Source: Acanthosoma haemorrhoidale (taxonomy: Eukaryota; Arthropoda; Insecta; Hemiptera; Acanthosomatidae). Taken from it: a stretch of DNA of 64,000 nucleotides. Position 1 is the stretch's first letter. Each line of letters begins with the position of its first letter. Location: positions 139,807,937 through 139,871,936 of the forward strand of contig OV884011.1 of NCBI GenBank assembly GCA_930367205.1, written 5' to 3'. Below, in pieces: positions 12,051-25,000 of this stretch. A program made the translations under genes and the position numbers. The notes below the pieces were generated by a model that had not been told where the DNA came from, ran no database searches, and saw only the letters and a list, made by a program, of their open reading frames with translations.

Positions 12051-13200
12051 TTGGTCACTAGATGGCAGTGGCGTTGATATTTCACGTCATATGCATAAAA
12101 GCTTTATTTTTACGTCAACGGTATCAGCTGCTTCCTCCTTGGGGATAATATACTTCTTGTTTGAGGACTGTGTCCCTCTACAGCCTGCCAGCCTGCTACG
12201 ATGAAAAGCATCCATGGCCATCACAAAGACCAGTCGACCAGGAACAATCTCAACGGCCCATGATGGGTTCGTGTTGTTGAATATATCAGAATAAAGGGGT
12301 TTTGCCGTCGTCGGCTTTGTTTAATTCACCAATTTGTGTTTATTGTCACAATTGTGGGATCTTAATATCTCTAAAACCGTATCGTTCTCTATGACCTACC
12401 ATTCATCGTGACTAAGCTCGAGCTTATTCTCTGGCCTTCTCTTCTTGGCCTAGGCTCAAGGTAATTATTGAATGAAATCCTTTTTCTATAACATATTTTA
12501 TGGCACTTTTCATATTGTTCTGTCACCATATTCGCTATCGAATATTAATATTTTGTTTTTGTTTGCCAAATTTAAATGATACCACTCCGGATATCGGGAG
12601 GGCGCCTTTTTTTATTAAATCGTATATGTTTATTTTCAAATGTAACTACTGTTAAGTAGTTAATCATTGTAACTGATTTAGGTTAACATGAGTTTGTGGG
12701 GTGGCTTTCTCACTGTAATGTGTATTTTCCGATTAATTAAATCCCGTTGTTTTTTAATAAGTTTTCCTGGTTCACTTCAAACTTTGACTATTCTTGGTGT
12801 GTAATATTTTAGGATTTGGGTTGAATTTATATTCAACAACATATTAATTTATCACTTTTAATATTAATGTATCACTTTCTTATGATGCTTCGTTATAAGA
12901 AATTCCACTTACCACACACACTAGAATTTAATAGGCCATTTCGCCAAAAATTGTCTGCCCACAAATCACATTTCTGCTCACTAGCGCTTTCTTATACGTA
13001 CTTTAACAACAACTTTTAATCATTATTAGAACGTGAAAAGTGATTTTATGATACACTGCTATATTAATAATTCATTTTAATATTCACCATATATTTTATC
13101 TACTAATTTGTTTTTAAAAATTTTTAAATTTTGTATTTCAATATCTGCATATTTTTTTGGTTTTAACTAACGAGCTTTTTATATTTTTGTTGTTTATATG
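12051..13200. other. Non-coding sequence with a GC-richer island
   Basis: About 12120-12330 is less AT-rich than its surroundings and has an AATAAA, but I recognise no protein or named repeat. The end contains one member of a direct repeat pair (12866-12950). Confidence 0.35.
12866..12950. repeat. Dispersed repeat, member 1 of a direct pair
   Basis: About 85 bp resembling 14272-14352 in the same orientation. Both share the block ATGTATCACTT.CTTATGA and GGCCATTTCG. Confidence 0.7.
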
Positions 13201-13224
13201 TGTGTGTGTGCATACATATGTACT

Positions 13225-13262
13225 GAGAGAAAGAGAGAGTGAGAGGGAGAGAGAGGGAGTGA

Positions 13263-13352
<90 letters not shown>
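13225..13352. repeat. (GA)n microsatellite
   Basis: Imperfect GA/GGGA repeats pass into a pure GA run at 13267-13352. The Arg-Glu and Leu-Ser frames across it are artefacts. Confidence 0.97.
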
Positions 13353-13356
<4 letters not shown>

Positions 13357-16300
13357 TATAAAGTAGTAAGGCTTGATTATTGATTAGCAAAGTATGTTTT
13401 TATTAATTTTAATTTGATAATAATATTATATAATTATATAGATTTTTTCATCAGCAAAGTTTTATGTTTTCTTATGATTATTGCTTGTTATTGGAGCACT
13501 TTAGAATGGCAGCGTGAAATTCATGGTAGATACGTGAGCGCCAGTGCATATAACAAAATACCACTTATAATGAAATACACATTAATAAATGTAAAATATT
13601 TTGTTGCAATAACCGTTATGATATTCTTCCCAACACTATCCAGTCAGCGTTTATCACCAACCAACCTATGGTTGAAACAGTTTGTAGAATGGTTAACTTA
13701 TCATTATGGGAAGAGCCTACTGTTAAACAGCTGTTACACCCGCGGAATTACTTTTCTCAGCCCATCTCAGTGTTCTTTATGTGCCGGGCTCAAATATTAA
13801 CTTTACAGTGATTGTGTCTAGCTCCTTTAACAACCACAACAGGATAGACGGTGGAGCACTCCCGATTGAATATCATGGTATTTCCAGGAGCGAAGGCAAT
13901 GCAGAAACCTTAAAGACCATCTTCATTAATAATATTTTCATTAACTAAATATTTGCTATCATTTTGAAGCCGTATGATGAACTGTTTTTATATTATACTA
14001 TATTATATATTATATTATACTAATTTTTTTCTAATTTAGAATCTTGAAATCTCAGAAAACAAAAATATACCATCTAACTAAATCCAGCTTAGGTTAAAGG
14101 ATTCTTTTAGGAAATAAAGATTCAAGGTTAACCAGTGTCTTATGTAGTTTCAATGCACATACAAATTAACGTGATCAATTCATACTATGTAAGACACTAA
14201 CGAGTAATAAAAAAAAAATTGGTACCACTCTGAACCCATTGTCTTCCAACCTACTTTAAATTCAAACTTAAAATGTATCACTTGCTTATGACGCTTCGTT
14301 ATAAGAAATTCGCTTACCAAACACACGAGAATTCAATCGGCCATTTCGAAAAGACTTAAGACTTAAATCTGAAAATTTGAATTTTTCCGGAAAACAAAAA
14401 ATTCAATAAATTCGAAAACACTGAAGATAGTAAAACTTTTTGTATTAAATTATATTGGACGTATTTCATGAGGCTGACCAAAATTCTGAATGAAATAATT
14501 TTCTGATCCGAGATATAAAAAAAAATCCCTTTTTTAATGAACTGGATGAAAAACAGAAAATAAGAAATCGAGTAAACATTGTTTATTGATAACAATAACA
14601 CTACTTTTATTCATAAACACAAACATTATTTTTAGGAGTAAAAAATCGACGTATCATTTTTAATAATACGAAATTTCTCGTAAACACAAAGAATATTTTT
14701 ATAAGTATTCTTCATGAGTTTATGCCACAAGATTAAAAAATAAATCCCAATGTGTGCACTTTTCACAAAAACATATTTCACATAAAAATCAAAATGGCTG
14801 AAAATTTAAGTTCAGTCTTTTTCACAATGACCGATTCAATTACTACATTAACTTATGTGCTTATATTTAAATTAACTCCATATTCCAATATTGATTTTCT
14901 ATAAATGGTAAGGAATATTGTATTTCATTTAAGGTACTAACATGTCCAGAACACCACATCGGACAATGAGACTCATTTTATCAATTTTACCTCATGATAA
15001 TAATTTTACCAACTTAGCTCTGAATAAATAACGATATTTGGTATGAGTCAAGAGAATTAAGGTGACCTGCTAAGATGATAGATAGGAGTGCAATTATTCA
15101 GTTCGGTAGGAAGCTATAGGGTAATGAATGAGGAACAAAATGGTTAAAAGTTTGAGTCCCAACCCTTCTACTATTTTTTATCCTTTAACCATTAATTATA
15201 TGGATAGTATAACTTCTTCATAATATGATGTTTGCACACATTATAATTTCAAAGGACAGACATATTTTCTGCCATGAATTGGAAAACTACCACCAATTAT
15301 TAAGAAAAAACAAAAAAAAACAAGATATATTTGTTACAAAACTTCAGTATTTATAGAATGTTTATGGTTCCAAGCGACTTTAATAATATTCAGGGATCTA
15401 GAAAGCATTTTACATTTTAAGCATCTCTAATGGAAAACTTTATTTTATATTAGCTTTCTTTTACATTTTCGTATTTCTCTTCAGTAACAGGTAGTGGATA
15501 TTTAAGCGTTCTCCCGTAATGAGCGGTGAACTGTTTATGCACCTTTAATTTTCCTTTGGAGAAACTTTTCACTTTGATGTTTTTCCTTTGTAGACGGTAT
15601 GATAATTTAAGTCTCGTGTTTCCCTATATGTTTTAACTGTCACAGTCGAGGACATGAAAAAAGTGCTATTTACTTTTTAGCGTGATTTTTTTTTTTTAAT
15701 TTACACAAATTGTTTACTTTTAATTTACAACGTCTGCTGACAGTTTTCACATTGTTGACAAATACGAAGGACCTTGTGATTGTATGAAAAGTCACCATAT
15801 AAATAAAATCCAATCAGTACACCCTAGAATTCTTTTTAAAAAAAAAAATGTAATCTCTTAATTTCTAATTATGTTCAATAAACTTTAAAACATTTCGTTC
15901 CTCTGTTTGCAGGCTTAGCAACATTTTTGTTTTTTTCTGAGGGGAAGATATAAAGAAAGTGATGAATTCTTCGTCCTTAGAAGTTAAATAATTCAAGTTC
16001 CTTTTAAATTTTATAAATAATAAATAAATATTCTTGTGGAGCTGTTAAATAAAAATAAATCGGCAAATCAGAATTGCATTAAAAAAATAATCACATGGAA
16101 ATTGTGATTTATTGATATGTTGGAGGCTACTGTCTTCATTCACGGCACGACATTCTTCTCTTAAATTTTTCTCATAGATTCCTGTTTATAAATACTTTTA
16201 TTTATTTTTTATTTGTTTATCTTCAAGCAGTAATTACACACAAAAGAGCAGTAGAACTATTAGTTAGATTTGTTACCAAATCGTTGTCCTCATTTCATTT

Positions 16301-17205
16301 AACATAAAAATAATTTTTAATAAACTTACATTTCTCTCTGGTAATCCACAATTTACTTGATACCAATATAAGCGCTTTAGGCTGCTACACCACCATTCTC
16401 AAGAATCTTATAATTAAATAAATAGACTAGGAAATGAAAACAATATGTTTAAATAATGTCTCATATTCTGAGTAACCAGCTGGTGGGTAGACCAAACAAT
16501 GTGTACATTATTAATATAATTAGTCGACAACCAGAGTTCTAAGATAAATAATATTGTTTTACTTAGATGATGTGTCATATAAAATAAATTAAAATGGTGA
16601 ACAATGTTTTTTTTTTTCCATTCCTTGCCCAGGAAAATCCTCATATTTTTTTTTTGTGCAGATACTACATAAAGATGAGGGTTCAAAAGTTGGCAGTAAG
16701 ATGAAACATTATTAAATTTTTATCTTTATTGAAGATTAATTTCAACTTTTTTTTTTAATCTTGGTTCAAAATTTGCCTAAATATAATTCTCTAAAACAGT
16801 CACTTAATCACTTAATAGGTTAAGGTAACCGTTTTATGATTAACGGCCTTATAACCTTCAAGGACAAATTTGAGGCCTTTTCCTCGTTCATTGGGACTAA
16901 CGCCCAGGATTGCTAACGATCCAAAGAACAAAAAACTCTTAACTATTGTATATGTTGCTCAAACATGATATGCTGTTTTTTTTTGTTTTTTTTTACTCGA
17001 TGCTAGTTTTGTCAAGAAAAAATGTTCTTGGGTTGTTTGATTAGAAGTTGACAATCGTTTTTTTTTTTTGGCAATAACTTAAAGATACAAATGTTTGAAT
17101 TTTTAAGAAGATTTTTTTTTCAGACATTTATTTTTTAAGAAGTTTTTCACCCCGATTTCATGTTATTTCTGTTGAAATTGAAAAACCAACAGTATGAGCA
17201 GGTGT
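13353..17205. other. Non-coding sequence
   Basis: AT-rich, with a direct-repeat member at 14272-14352. A 128-codon open frame at 13414-13800 has no recognisable domain, and I treat it as chance or an unknown decayed repeat. Confidence 0.4.
14272..14352. repeat. Dispersed repeat, member 2 of a direct pair
   Basis: Direct copy of the block at 12866-12950, about 1.4 kb downstream, with roughly one mismatch in seven by eye. Confidence 0.7.
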
Positions 17206-17210
17206 ATTGA

Positions 17211-17300
17211 GCCGTTAATGCAGCTCAGAGGTAGGTTAAAGCGCCCGACCGGATATTGGGAGGCCTGGGTTCGAGTCCCGGGGAGGTCTGGCCCTGTTAA
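17211..17300 (+). repeat. tRNA-like element, probably a SINE head
   Basis: A near-complete tRNA fold without an acceptor stem. The anticodon stem is CCCGA/TTGGG around a 7-nt loop (17244-17260). The T arm is CTGGG-TTCGAGT-CCCGG (17265-17281) with a perfect B box GGTTCGAGTCC. An A-box-like GCTCAGAGGTAGG lies at 17223. The 5' and 3' ends do not pair, so a tRNA-derived SINE or tRNA relic is more likely than a working tRNA. Confidence 0.5.
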
Positions 17301-18307
17301 ATAAACTGTTTTTTGTCTAATAATTAATCCTCTCTACTTTTAAGAAGGTAAAGAGGTTGGAAAAATTGGATTAATACAATTACCTTCTTTGGCAAAAGAA
17401 AAAGAATTTGTTTTAAAAAGCCTACGAAAAGCAGCTATTATTCTCATTTGAATATTTTCTCATTTTACAGAGTAGAATATCCAACTTGTAGCTCAAGCTG
17501 AACGGTTTAAGCTAATTTGAGACCTATAAAAATGAAATATACGGTGAGAGAACTTACACTGGTTGGTTTGATGCCACCAAAAGTTAGTTACTACATTTTC
17601 AAGATATTCCACGATTAATGATTCTCCTGACAAATACATTTTTTAAAAAGATAAACGCCACTCTAAAATTATCTTTCATGGATTCAAAGATACAATTCAA
17701 AACTATTTTCCCTTCCCCTCTCTAGGGTGGGAGAAAATTTTTCATGAAGTAACAGAAACACAGAAATAAAATCCTCTAAAGAGGAAGTAAAAATCCACCA
17801 GACGTTTTTCCAAGCAGGAGGCGACCAACCCATTACGATGGGGCTAGGGATGAGTTGATCAAATAATTTCTGATTTTATTGATTCTCTTCTGTATCTAAT
17901 AATTTTGTAAATGAATACATACATTGCATAGCCAATTGAATTGACAATGATTTTATTAAATTGACAAAAAATAACACAAAATCATAACATAGGGATAGAG
18001 ACCAATACCCATGGATAAATTCTAAATAATTTAAAGTATTCCTAAATGAAAATAAGATAAGATTAAATTTCACTGTGGTTGACTCGCTTTTTTTAAACGA
18101 CCTCAATGAAATACTAAATAAAACTTTAGTCTATAAAATAAGATGCAAAATAAATGAAGAAAAACTAATAACAGCTTGGACAACAATAGCACAAACATAA
18201 CATCACATTGCGTTCTAATACAATGTATTTTTTTCAAAAATCGATCAGGATTTGTCTTTCTGCAATTACAACTGATCATCGAAATTTCAATTTTATGTTT
18301 TGTTTAT
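17301..18307. other. Non-coding sequence
   Basis: No recognised feature. The 76-codon minus-strand frame at 17876-18106 has no family features. Confidence 0.35.
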
Positions 18308-18427
18308 TTTTATTTTTTTTTATTTAGTTTTTTTTTCTTAGCTCTCAAATGTTTAAGATTATAGATAAGGAAAAAATAAAGGAATTTATTTGGGGTGAGC
18401 AGATCCTTTTACTAGGAGTACCTGCTG
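18308..18427 (-). repeat. Poly(A)-tailed retroposon family, copy on minus strand
   Basis: The reverse complement matches 37322-37503 and 57183-57350: GGTACTCCTAGTA.AAGGAT, then AGAG.GCT.AG followed by an A-rich tail. The shared A-tailed end indicates retroposition. Confidence 0.7.
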
Positions 18428-18796
18428 TTTATTTAATTTTTTTTTCAAAGTGATATTTTAACGTGTTTATTTAAAAATAGTGTTTGTTAATTCAAATTGT
18501 GACTTTTTACACTATTATTGGGAATAGGTGATAGTTAGTGAAATCTTACTATTTTTCAAGAATAAATGCACCTGAATAATGAAAAAAAATTATCTTACCT
18601 TCATTTTAGACAAAATTAGAGCATATGTTGTAGTTATTTTATTGAATAAAACTAATCTGATTTTTTTTACTAACTTGAGTAATTTGACCTGCAAATGCAC
18701 CAAAAACTTCACATACTTCAATAGAATGTGACGTATTTTAATAGAACGATTCAAACGCATTTAGTCTATAAAATCATTATTACATCAATATCGTTC

Positions 18797-18802
18797 TTTA
18801 TT
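18797..18802 (-). promoter_or_regulatory. Candidate polyadenylation signal of gene B
   Basis: AATAAA on the minus strand about 65 nt after the gene B stop codon, at a normal distance for a 3' end. Confidence 0.45.
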
Positions 18803-18866
18803 TGTTTAATAAATGAAATGACATAATTTACAACAATAAATGCCTAGACTAATTACATTGTGAGTT

Positions 18867-19042
18867 TTATAAACTTTTCTTGGCTACTACATACAAAAGC
18901 TTGTATTTCTGGATAATCTCCTTTTTACTGTTTACTTCCACTAGACCACGTTCGAACAGCATTTTTTGACAGTCGGCAAGAAATTCTTCTTTTCGATCCT
19001 TGGGTATATTAGCCACGAATGGATTTATTGCCTCGAAATACT
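18867..19042 (-). CDS. JHAMT: Gene B exon 5 (C-terminal, with stop)
   Basis: Begins after a TTTTAG acceptor and completes a Glu codon with exon 4. It encodes YFEAINPFVANIPKDRKEEF and ends YKLLYVVAKKSL. Confidence 0.8.
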
Positions 19043-22000
19043 CTAAAACAATATATATGTATTACTTATAATAATTTAATTACAGTTTTTTTTTAGTTAT
19101 TTCAAAGCCCATTATTTAATATATAGGATGAGTTACAGATTTCACAATATGAAATCTTAATAATGTTTAATTTTCCCCCCTTCATATCCCCTTGTTATTA
19201 AACTTTTATTATAGTATAATATATATTAAAATTATTTAAAGATCAATATTATATGTCCTGTAGCTTGGCTACATTTTATACAATTCCTAATTATTCCACA
19301 CTGTGATTTGCGAATGTTACAAAAGTATAATGTACATTATACTCCTTTGTCTATAGATGTTTAAAAATTGAGGGGGATTTAAAAATTGGGGGGTTATAAT
19401 TGTTTAAAATTATATTTTATTACCTGATACATAGAGCTGACATTAGCTTCCACAAAATGTATTATTTCTCGCAAAAATCAGTTGGCGAGACAATTATTAG
19501 GTTAAATATAACTTATTATGTTAGCATGAGTGCTTACAAAGGACTGACTATATTATAACTACCACTATTTCCTTTGCAGGTTCTCCTTCAAGTTTCGTCG
19601 TCATTGTGAGTTTCTAGGAAGGGTGGTGGATGAAAATGTCGGTATGAAATTGTTTGTGTGTACATGTAAAATTTAGAGTATCTCTTTATTACTTTGTTAA
19701 TGAAAGGTAGTTGTAGGTCCTTGAAAAATGTTTTATAAATAAATTATAAATCGTCCGTTTGTTATAATTGTGGGTGTCGATCGTCGTCCGATAAAGTTTG
19801 AACGGAGAAATCCAAATCGTTGTTTATTTTTTCCAATTCGTTTTTTTTGTTTTGTACTTAGGTTCGCAGGGTTGACATTCTGACAAAGTGACGGTCTAAG
19901 GTAGTCGACGGTAACCGTACTAGTTGCGTATTGATTTGCATCGAAGGGGAACTGGTGAAGATAGAATGTTAAGTGTGAGGATTTTCGTTTCTTGAATTTT
20001 ATTCGTTACCTGTTTGGCCATAATTTTTTCGGATATGTGTTTGCTGTGTAATGGTTGGGTCTATGTGCTGTGTGATTATTTCAAAGGACTGGAGTGGTGC
20101 GTTTTGACGTGTGATGTCCTGAGTGTACAAAGAGGAAGTTAATGGGCTTAAGGCACTTCCCTGTGATCTCTGGTCTTGGTCTCTCTAGCACTGGCTGTAT
20201 GAAAGCCAACTGCTACGTGATATTATATGACTTCAGGTCATATTGACTGATTTAAAAAGTTTTTTATTCAGTTTGAAGAAGAAACCTTCGGACCAAAATG
20301 ATTTAAATGCCTGCTTTTACATCCAAGATTACTCTGTTGCAATAAAGTTGGCTCTTTTGGCTATTTTGTCATTGGCAAACAAAGTAATAAAGTATTTTTC
20401 TCCTAAAAAGTGGAGCTATATAAAACTGAAAATTGTTTAAAATCAACACAAATCGAGCAATGAAGACGAAAAAACAAGAGTAAACCAGAAGCAAGGAAAT
20501 GGGCTCAAGAGAGGTAAGGCAGTTCTCTCCACTGGACTCTCAGAGAGGAGTCCTCTAACATTTATCATTTTCATTAGAATTGGTAAATTCACTGCCTAAA
20601 ATGGTGGAAACATCTATTAAAGCCAAAGGAGGCGTATAAAATTTAAATTTTGTTAAAAAATCAAAAATTGATGTTGTTTTTATTTTTTGTAAAGAAGTTT
20701 TTAATTCAACATATATCAATAAAAAAATTTATTTTGAATTTATGAGCCGTTTTATAAATGTAAAACCTGCTGTTCTAGTGAAATTCTAAAATTTCTAGGT
20801 GTTGGAATTTTTTTTTTTTTTTTGCGGGCTGCGTGGGCAAGATTTTAATGAACAGTTTGTTCCTAGTGTATATATGGAATATATATTTTTATTGCTTTTT
20901 TTCATCCTGCAAAATAAACAGTATCTGTTTGATTGTTTTTTAGTAAATATACATTGAAAAAATTACCTAAAAAGTTTTTGTTTGAAGTATGAACCCAATT
21001 TTTTTCCACTTCAACACATTTCATGATCATAAATCCAGTTTCATTTAACATCCTTATGTATTCTTCCCTTGTGTCAATTAGTGGATCATACATAGCATCC
21101 CAGGCTTCCAAATTCTACAATTGGATAAAACTTTAGCCAGTTAAATAATTAGTAAATACATTTAATTAGTTCGATCTATTGATTGCTATATTGTGGACTA
21201 TAATATTTTCTAGCCAGTAAACAGAAACAAAAGTTCAGTATCTTTACTTCCATACAAAGTGCCATTTAAGGTCATTACTGAAAATTACTTTCTATTATTT
21301 AAGTAAATCTCAGCAGTATTAGAAGAATCACCATGCGAAATTTCGGCATCGTAGTTTTTCTACAGGTACAGTTTTTCTACAGGTTTTTCGAGGTAAAGTC
21401 AGTCGGTCAGTAGGTGGTATTTGGAATTTTGATGACCAAATTATGCTTTATTTTAAAATAAACATTTGATTGGATGGAAAAGCTGAAATATGTTTTGGAA
21501 TACCTTAGGTATAAAACCAGATAGCCAAGGGGTACCTTTTGGAAAACCCACTTTCATTTTGGGGGGCTAGAAGACAGAGTGACTATGAATTTTCATTCAA
21601 ACAGATGTGAATGACTTTGAGTAGTTAGTTACAAAGGAGCGACTTTATGTTTTTAGACCAGGGGTGCCCAACCCAGAGCAAGCTTGCTAGAACGTGGCAC
21701 GCTGTGAGTTTTGAATTGGCACGTGATCGGCCAGTAGGTTTTTAAAATTTTTATTTTATGAATTATTTTCTACTACATTTTTTATTTAAGTATTTTGCAT
21801 TTATTTATTGTAATATTTTTACGCAATATATTAACTGAATTTACACATTTTTTTAATATGTTTACTACCTGATTTCCATGATTGAAACAAAAGTAGAGTT
21901 AAAGTGAAATTAAAGTAATTTCCTTTAAAAAAACAAAATTAAGATTTTGCAATAATATCAATTTTCTTCTTCAGCTTTTCAACTTCCAGTTAATAGAAAT

Positions 22001-25000
22001 TAACGATTAGCAGCATGGTACTCCTAACATACTGTTTCATTGCATAAATAATAGTTATTATCTGTTTTCATTATGTAAGTGAATTCTCAAAATTTACAAA
22101 AAGGGAAAAAATATTTTTTTAAATCAAGCGCCTATACTTAATAGAAATAATTAATGTGAAGGAGGCAGGATATAGGGGGGGGGGGGGTATAGTCATGGCA
22201 CGCCTCAATATGGGGAACCTTTTACAGAAAGAACTAGAATCTTTCAAAAGTCAGTAATTTTTTCTCTTTCTTCTTTCCGATTATTATTCTTTTCTAGATT
22301 ATGTGGCCTAACACTTTTTGTCACCTATCTACGAAGAATACGTTGCGAGGTTTCTTTACCTCAAGGTTAGCTTAACCTATCGAATTTATTAGCTTATCCC
22401 GTTTTTTTTTTAATTTTTTACGTTACCTTACATTAAATGCCTTTCAAATAATACTTATTATTAGAAATATGTTCAGATATATTTGGAAAAGGCCTCTTTC
22501 TAACTTTTCTTTCTAGCAGAATGGGTACCCAACATTGCTGCTATGCGCTTTAAGTTCTGCAAAATACTTAAAGTTTGGATTACTTTTGGAAGTATTTTAA
22601 TTATTGCAGTTTCCATCCCTCCAGACCCGTTAAAAATCACCTCATAAAATAGCACTTATTACACAAACACATGTATTCGACCCCGTTACCGGTTTGTGAC
22701 ACTTATGCATAATAAGGAGTAGTGAATTTGATTTCATAAATCGCGAAATTTCTCGGGGTCCTTGTAAATAAGATCTACGCATGCGTAGAGCATTCATTTA
22801 ATGGAAATATTCAAGATGCTGAGTAGATAATTTATACCAACGATGAAGAGTATTGAGGGAAAAGTTTTCCAATAAACAGCCAGTGCACCTGACCCAAAAA
22901 GTACTCAAATCTAAAGTAATTTGTATAGAATAAAAAAAAATCCATTGACGCTAATATTACTCAGATAATTAATAATTGAATCCATTGTTCTAGCTGGAGA
23001 AATGGAAGTTTACTTCAAGGTCCCATGTAATTTTGAGTAGGGTACTAATTAAAGACAGCCTAAATATAAATGGATAGAAGACCGCTTTCATTAGCTCCAT
23101 AAACCATTCAAGAATAGTTACAATAAACCATTGCACTGTCACATCATAATCACAACTTTAACTATAGTATTTCTGTGTTGTTTTTTTTCTACTTGCTGTC
23201 CCGACATTGCTAAAAATCGAAACGGTTTCTCAGTTGTAATGAAATCCTTCATTGTCTGATACACTTGACCTGAATTTATTTAACATCATTTTATTTTTTC
23301 TTATCTCTTTCTGCTTAGATATGATATTGCAAAATGAGTTTAAAAAAGAAATAACCGAAATCGGTCAAATTTCCAACTATTTGTTGAAGCTCGTCGAATA
23401 TTTTCTAGGCAAACCCTTCGAAACTTACCCATGAAGTCTCCGCATGTATATTTAGCAATACAAATATTTGAAAGCTACACCTTCATATTATGCAACGGCT
23501 ATATCAACCACTATGCAAAGTTATGACTCTAATTATACGTACATACGTCTAGAAAAATAATATTTTAATGCGTTTCACCTTCGATCAAAAGCTACTGTAA
23601 TATGCATTAATTACACTTTAACGCGCTATCAGAAGTGATTTAGGAGCCTAATGAAAGGTTTCCTCTTAAAACTGGTTTTAGGTAACGACATTGAAACCAC
23701 GCGGGTGCGTCATTCAATGATTAGAGTGACGGCACTCCATCGCTGCAGCAGCGTATGCCTATACTTTATAAAATCCTTCTAGATAAACTTTTTTTAATAA
23801 AGAGATTTTTTTAATTCTGCGTTGTGAAAAAACATTCAAGTCTCCTCAATCAAGAAATTGACGTTTTTAGTTCATAAATTTCAAAATAATTGTCTGGTAA
23901 TTATTTGATTCTTAACTTATTTTTTTTTAAACTAGCGTGTGATTTCTTAATTATTACTCAAAGTTATTAGTTTTGATTGACAATGGTACAAAATGAAAAA
24001 CAATATTTGTTGCTGCATTAACTTACAGGACATGACCTAAACTCAACTTCTCGAATGGTAAAGTAACCATGTGTGAATCTGCAATATCCTAATCTAAAGT
24101 GAGCAACTGCTACTTATTCTTGACTGTAGTCACGGGTAGATAGATGTACTCCATTGGTTTGAACTCTCTCTTGGTGTACTTAGTGGCTTGTGTGGGCTCT
24201 CATCCCACATCGAAAGCTCTCACTTCTTGCAATGGGCGTTCAAGTTCTGACGAAGTAATTACATCTGTACTTCGTCCTGGGAGTTATAATGTTTCTCTGG
24301 CAGCTCTACAAATTATTTAATTTCCCGTGATCCGTATATGCCCGGGGGCCGATATGAAATGGACTGTCTTTTGTATTTCTGTTAACTTTAACGTTGTATT
24401 TCTGTTACGTACTCTTGAATTCGTTGAATGAATGGGTGGCCTAAATACGTGAAACTCACTCCTTTTATTATTTTAACATGGAATACATGTAGCAATTACA
24501 ATTCTTAAAACATGCCTACGCGATATGGGGCATTTAGTAAATAAATAATTACTTTTTGATCCTGAAGAGTTGATTTTCGTAAGGATATTCAGCCCATGGG
24601 AAATTACTGAAAGCATACACTTATTGTAGATGTATTTATACCTTAGTATAACGGTGCCATTTCTTGTTCTGCTGAAGACTTCTGAACAGCACCAAGCATG
24701 GATGTGAATTAGTCAGCATTAATACTATGTATCCGGGATTTTTCAATAGTGTGAACATGTTTTTTATCGACTGTCTGAAATGAAAACAATTGAATTTGAA
24801 TATAAAAATGTTTTTTATACAGGTTTCATAACGGTATGATGAAAAGTATGATGAACGCTTACGTTTGATTTTTAACCCAGTGCAAACAATAGAATGAAAA
24901 TATCTTGTCATAGGCTTCTTCCTCCCAATTCTTAAAAATGTTTTCATTGCTAATGTCCATTTTTTTGAAAGAGATCTGAACATTTTCGTATTGTGCCTTC

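Noticed and set aside
13157..13390. Arg-Glu and Leu-Ser frames on both strands
   Set aside because: Both are products of the GA microsatellite.
13414..13800. 128-codon plus-strand open frame
   Set aside because: The first part is AT-rich hydrophobic sequence and the rest shows no domain or splice context. I cannot support it as a gene.
19578..19606. Micro-exon-like block with strong acceptor and donor on the plus strand
   Set aside because: TTTGCAG and GTGAGT flank only about 26 nt, with no protein or transcript support.
21661..22230. Complete hAT MITE
   Set aside because: Only the left end is convincing; the right inverted end and target duplication are missing, so it is listed only as a weak remnant.
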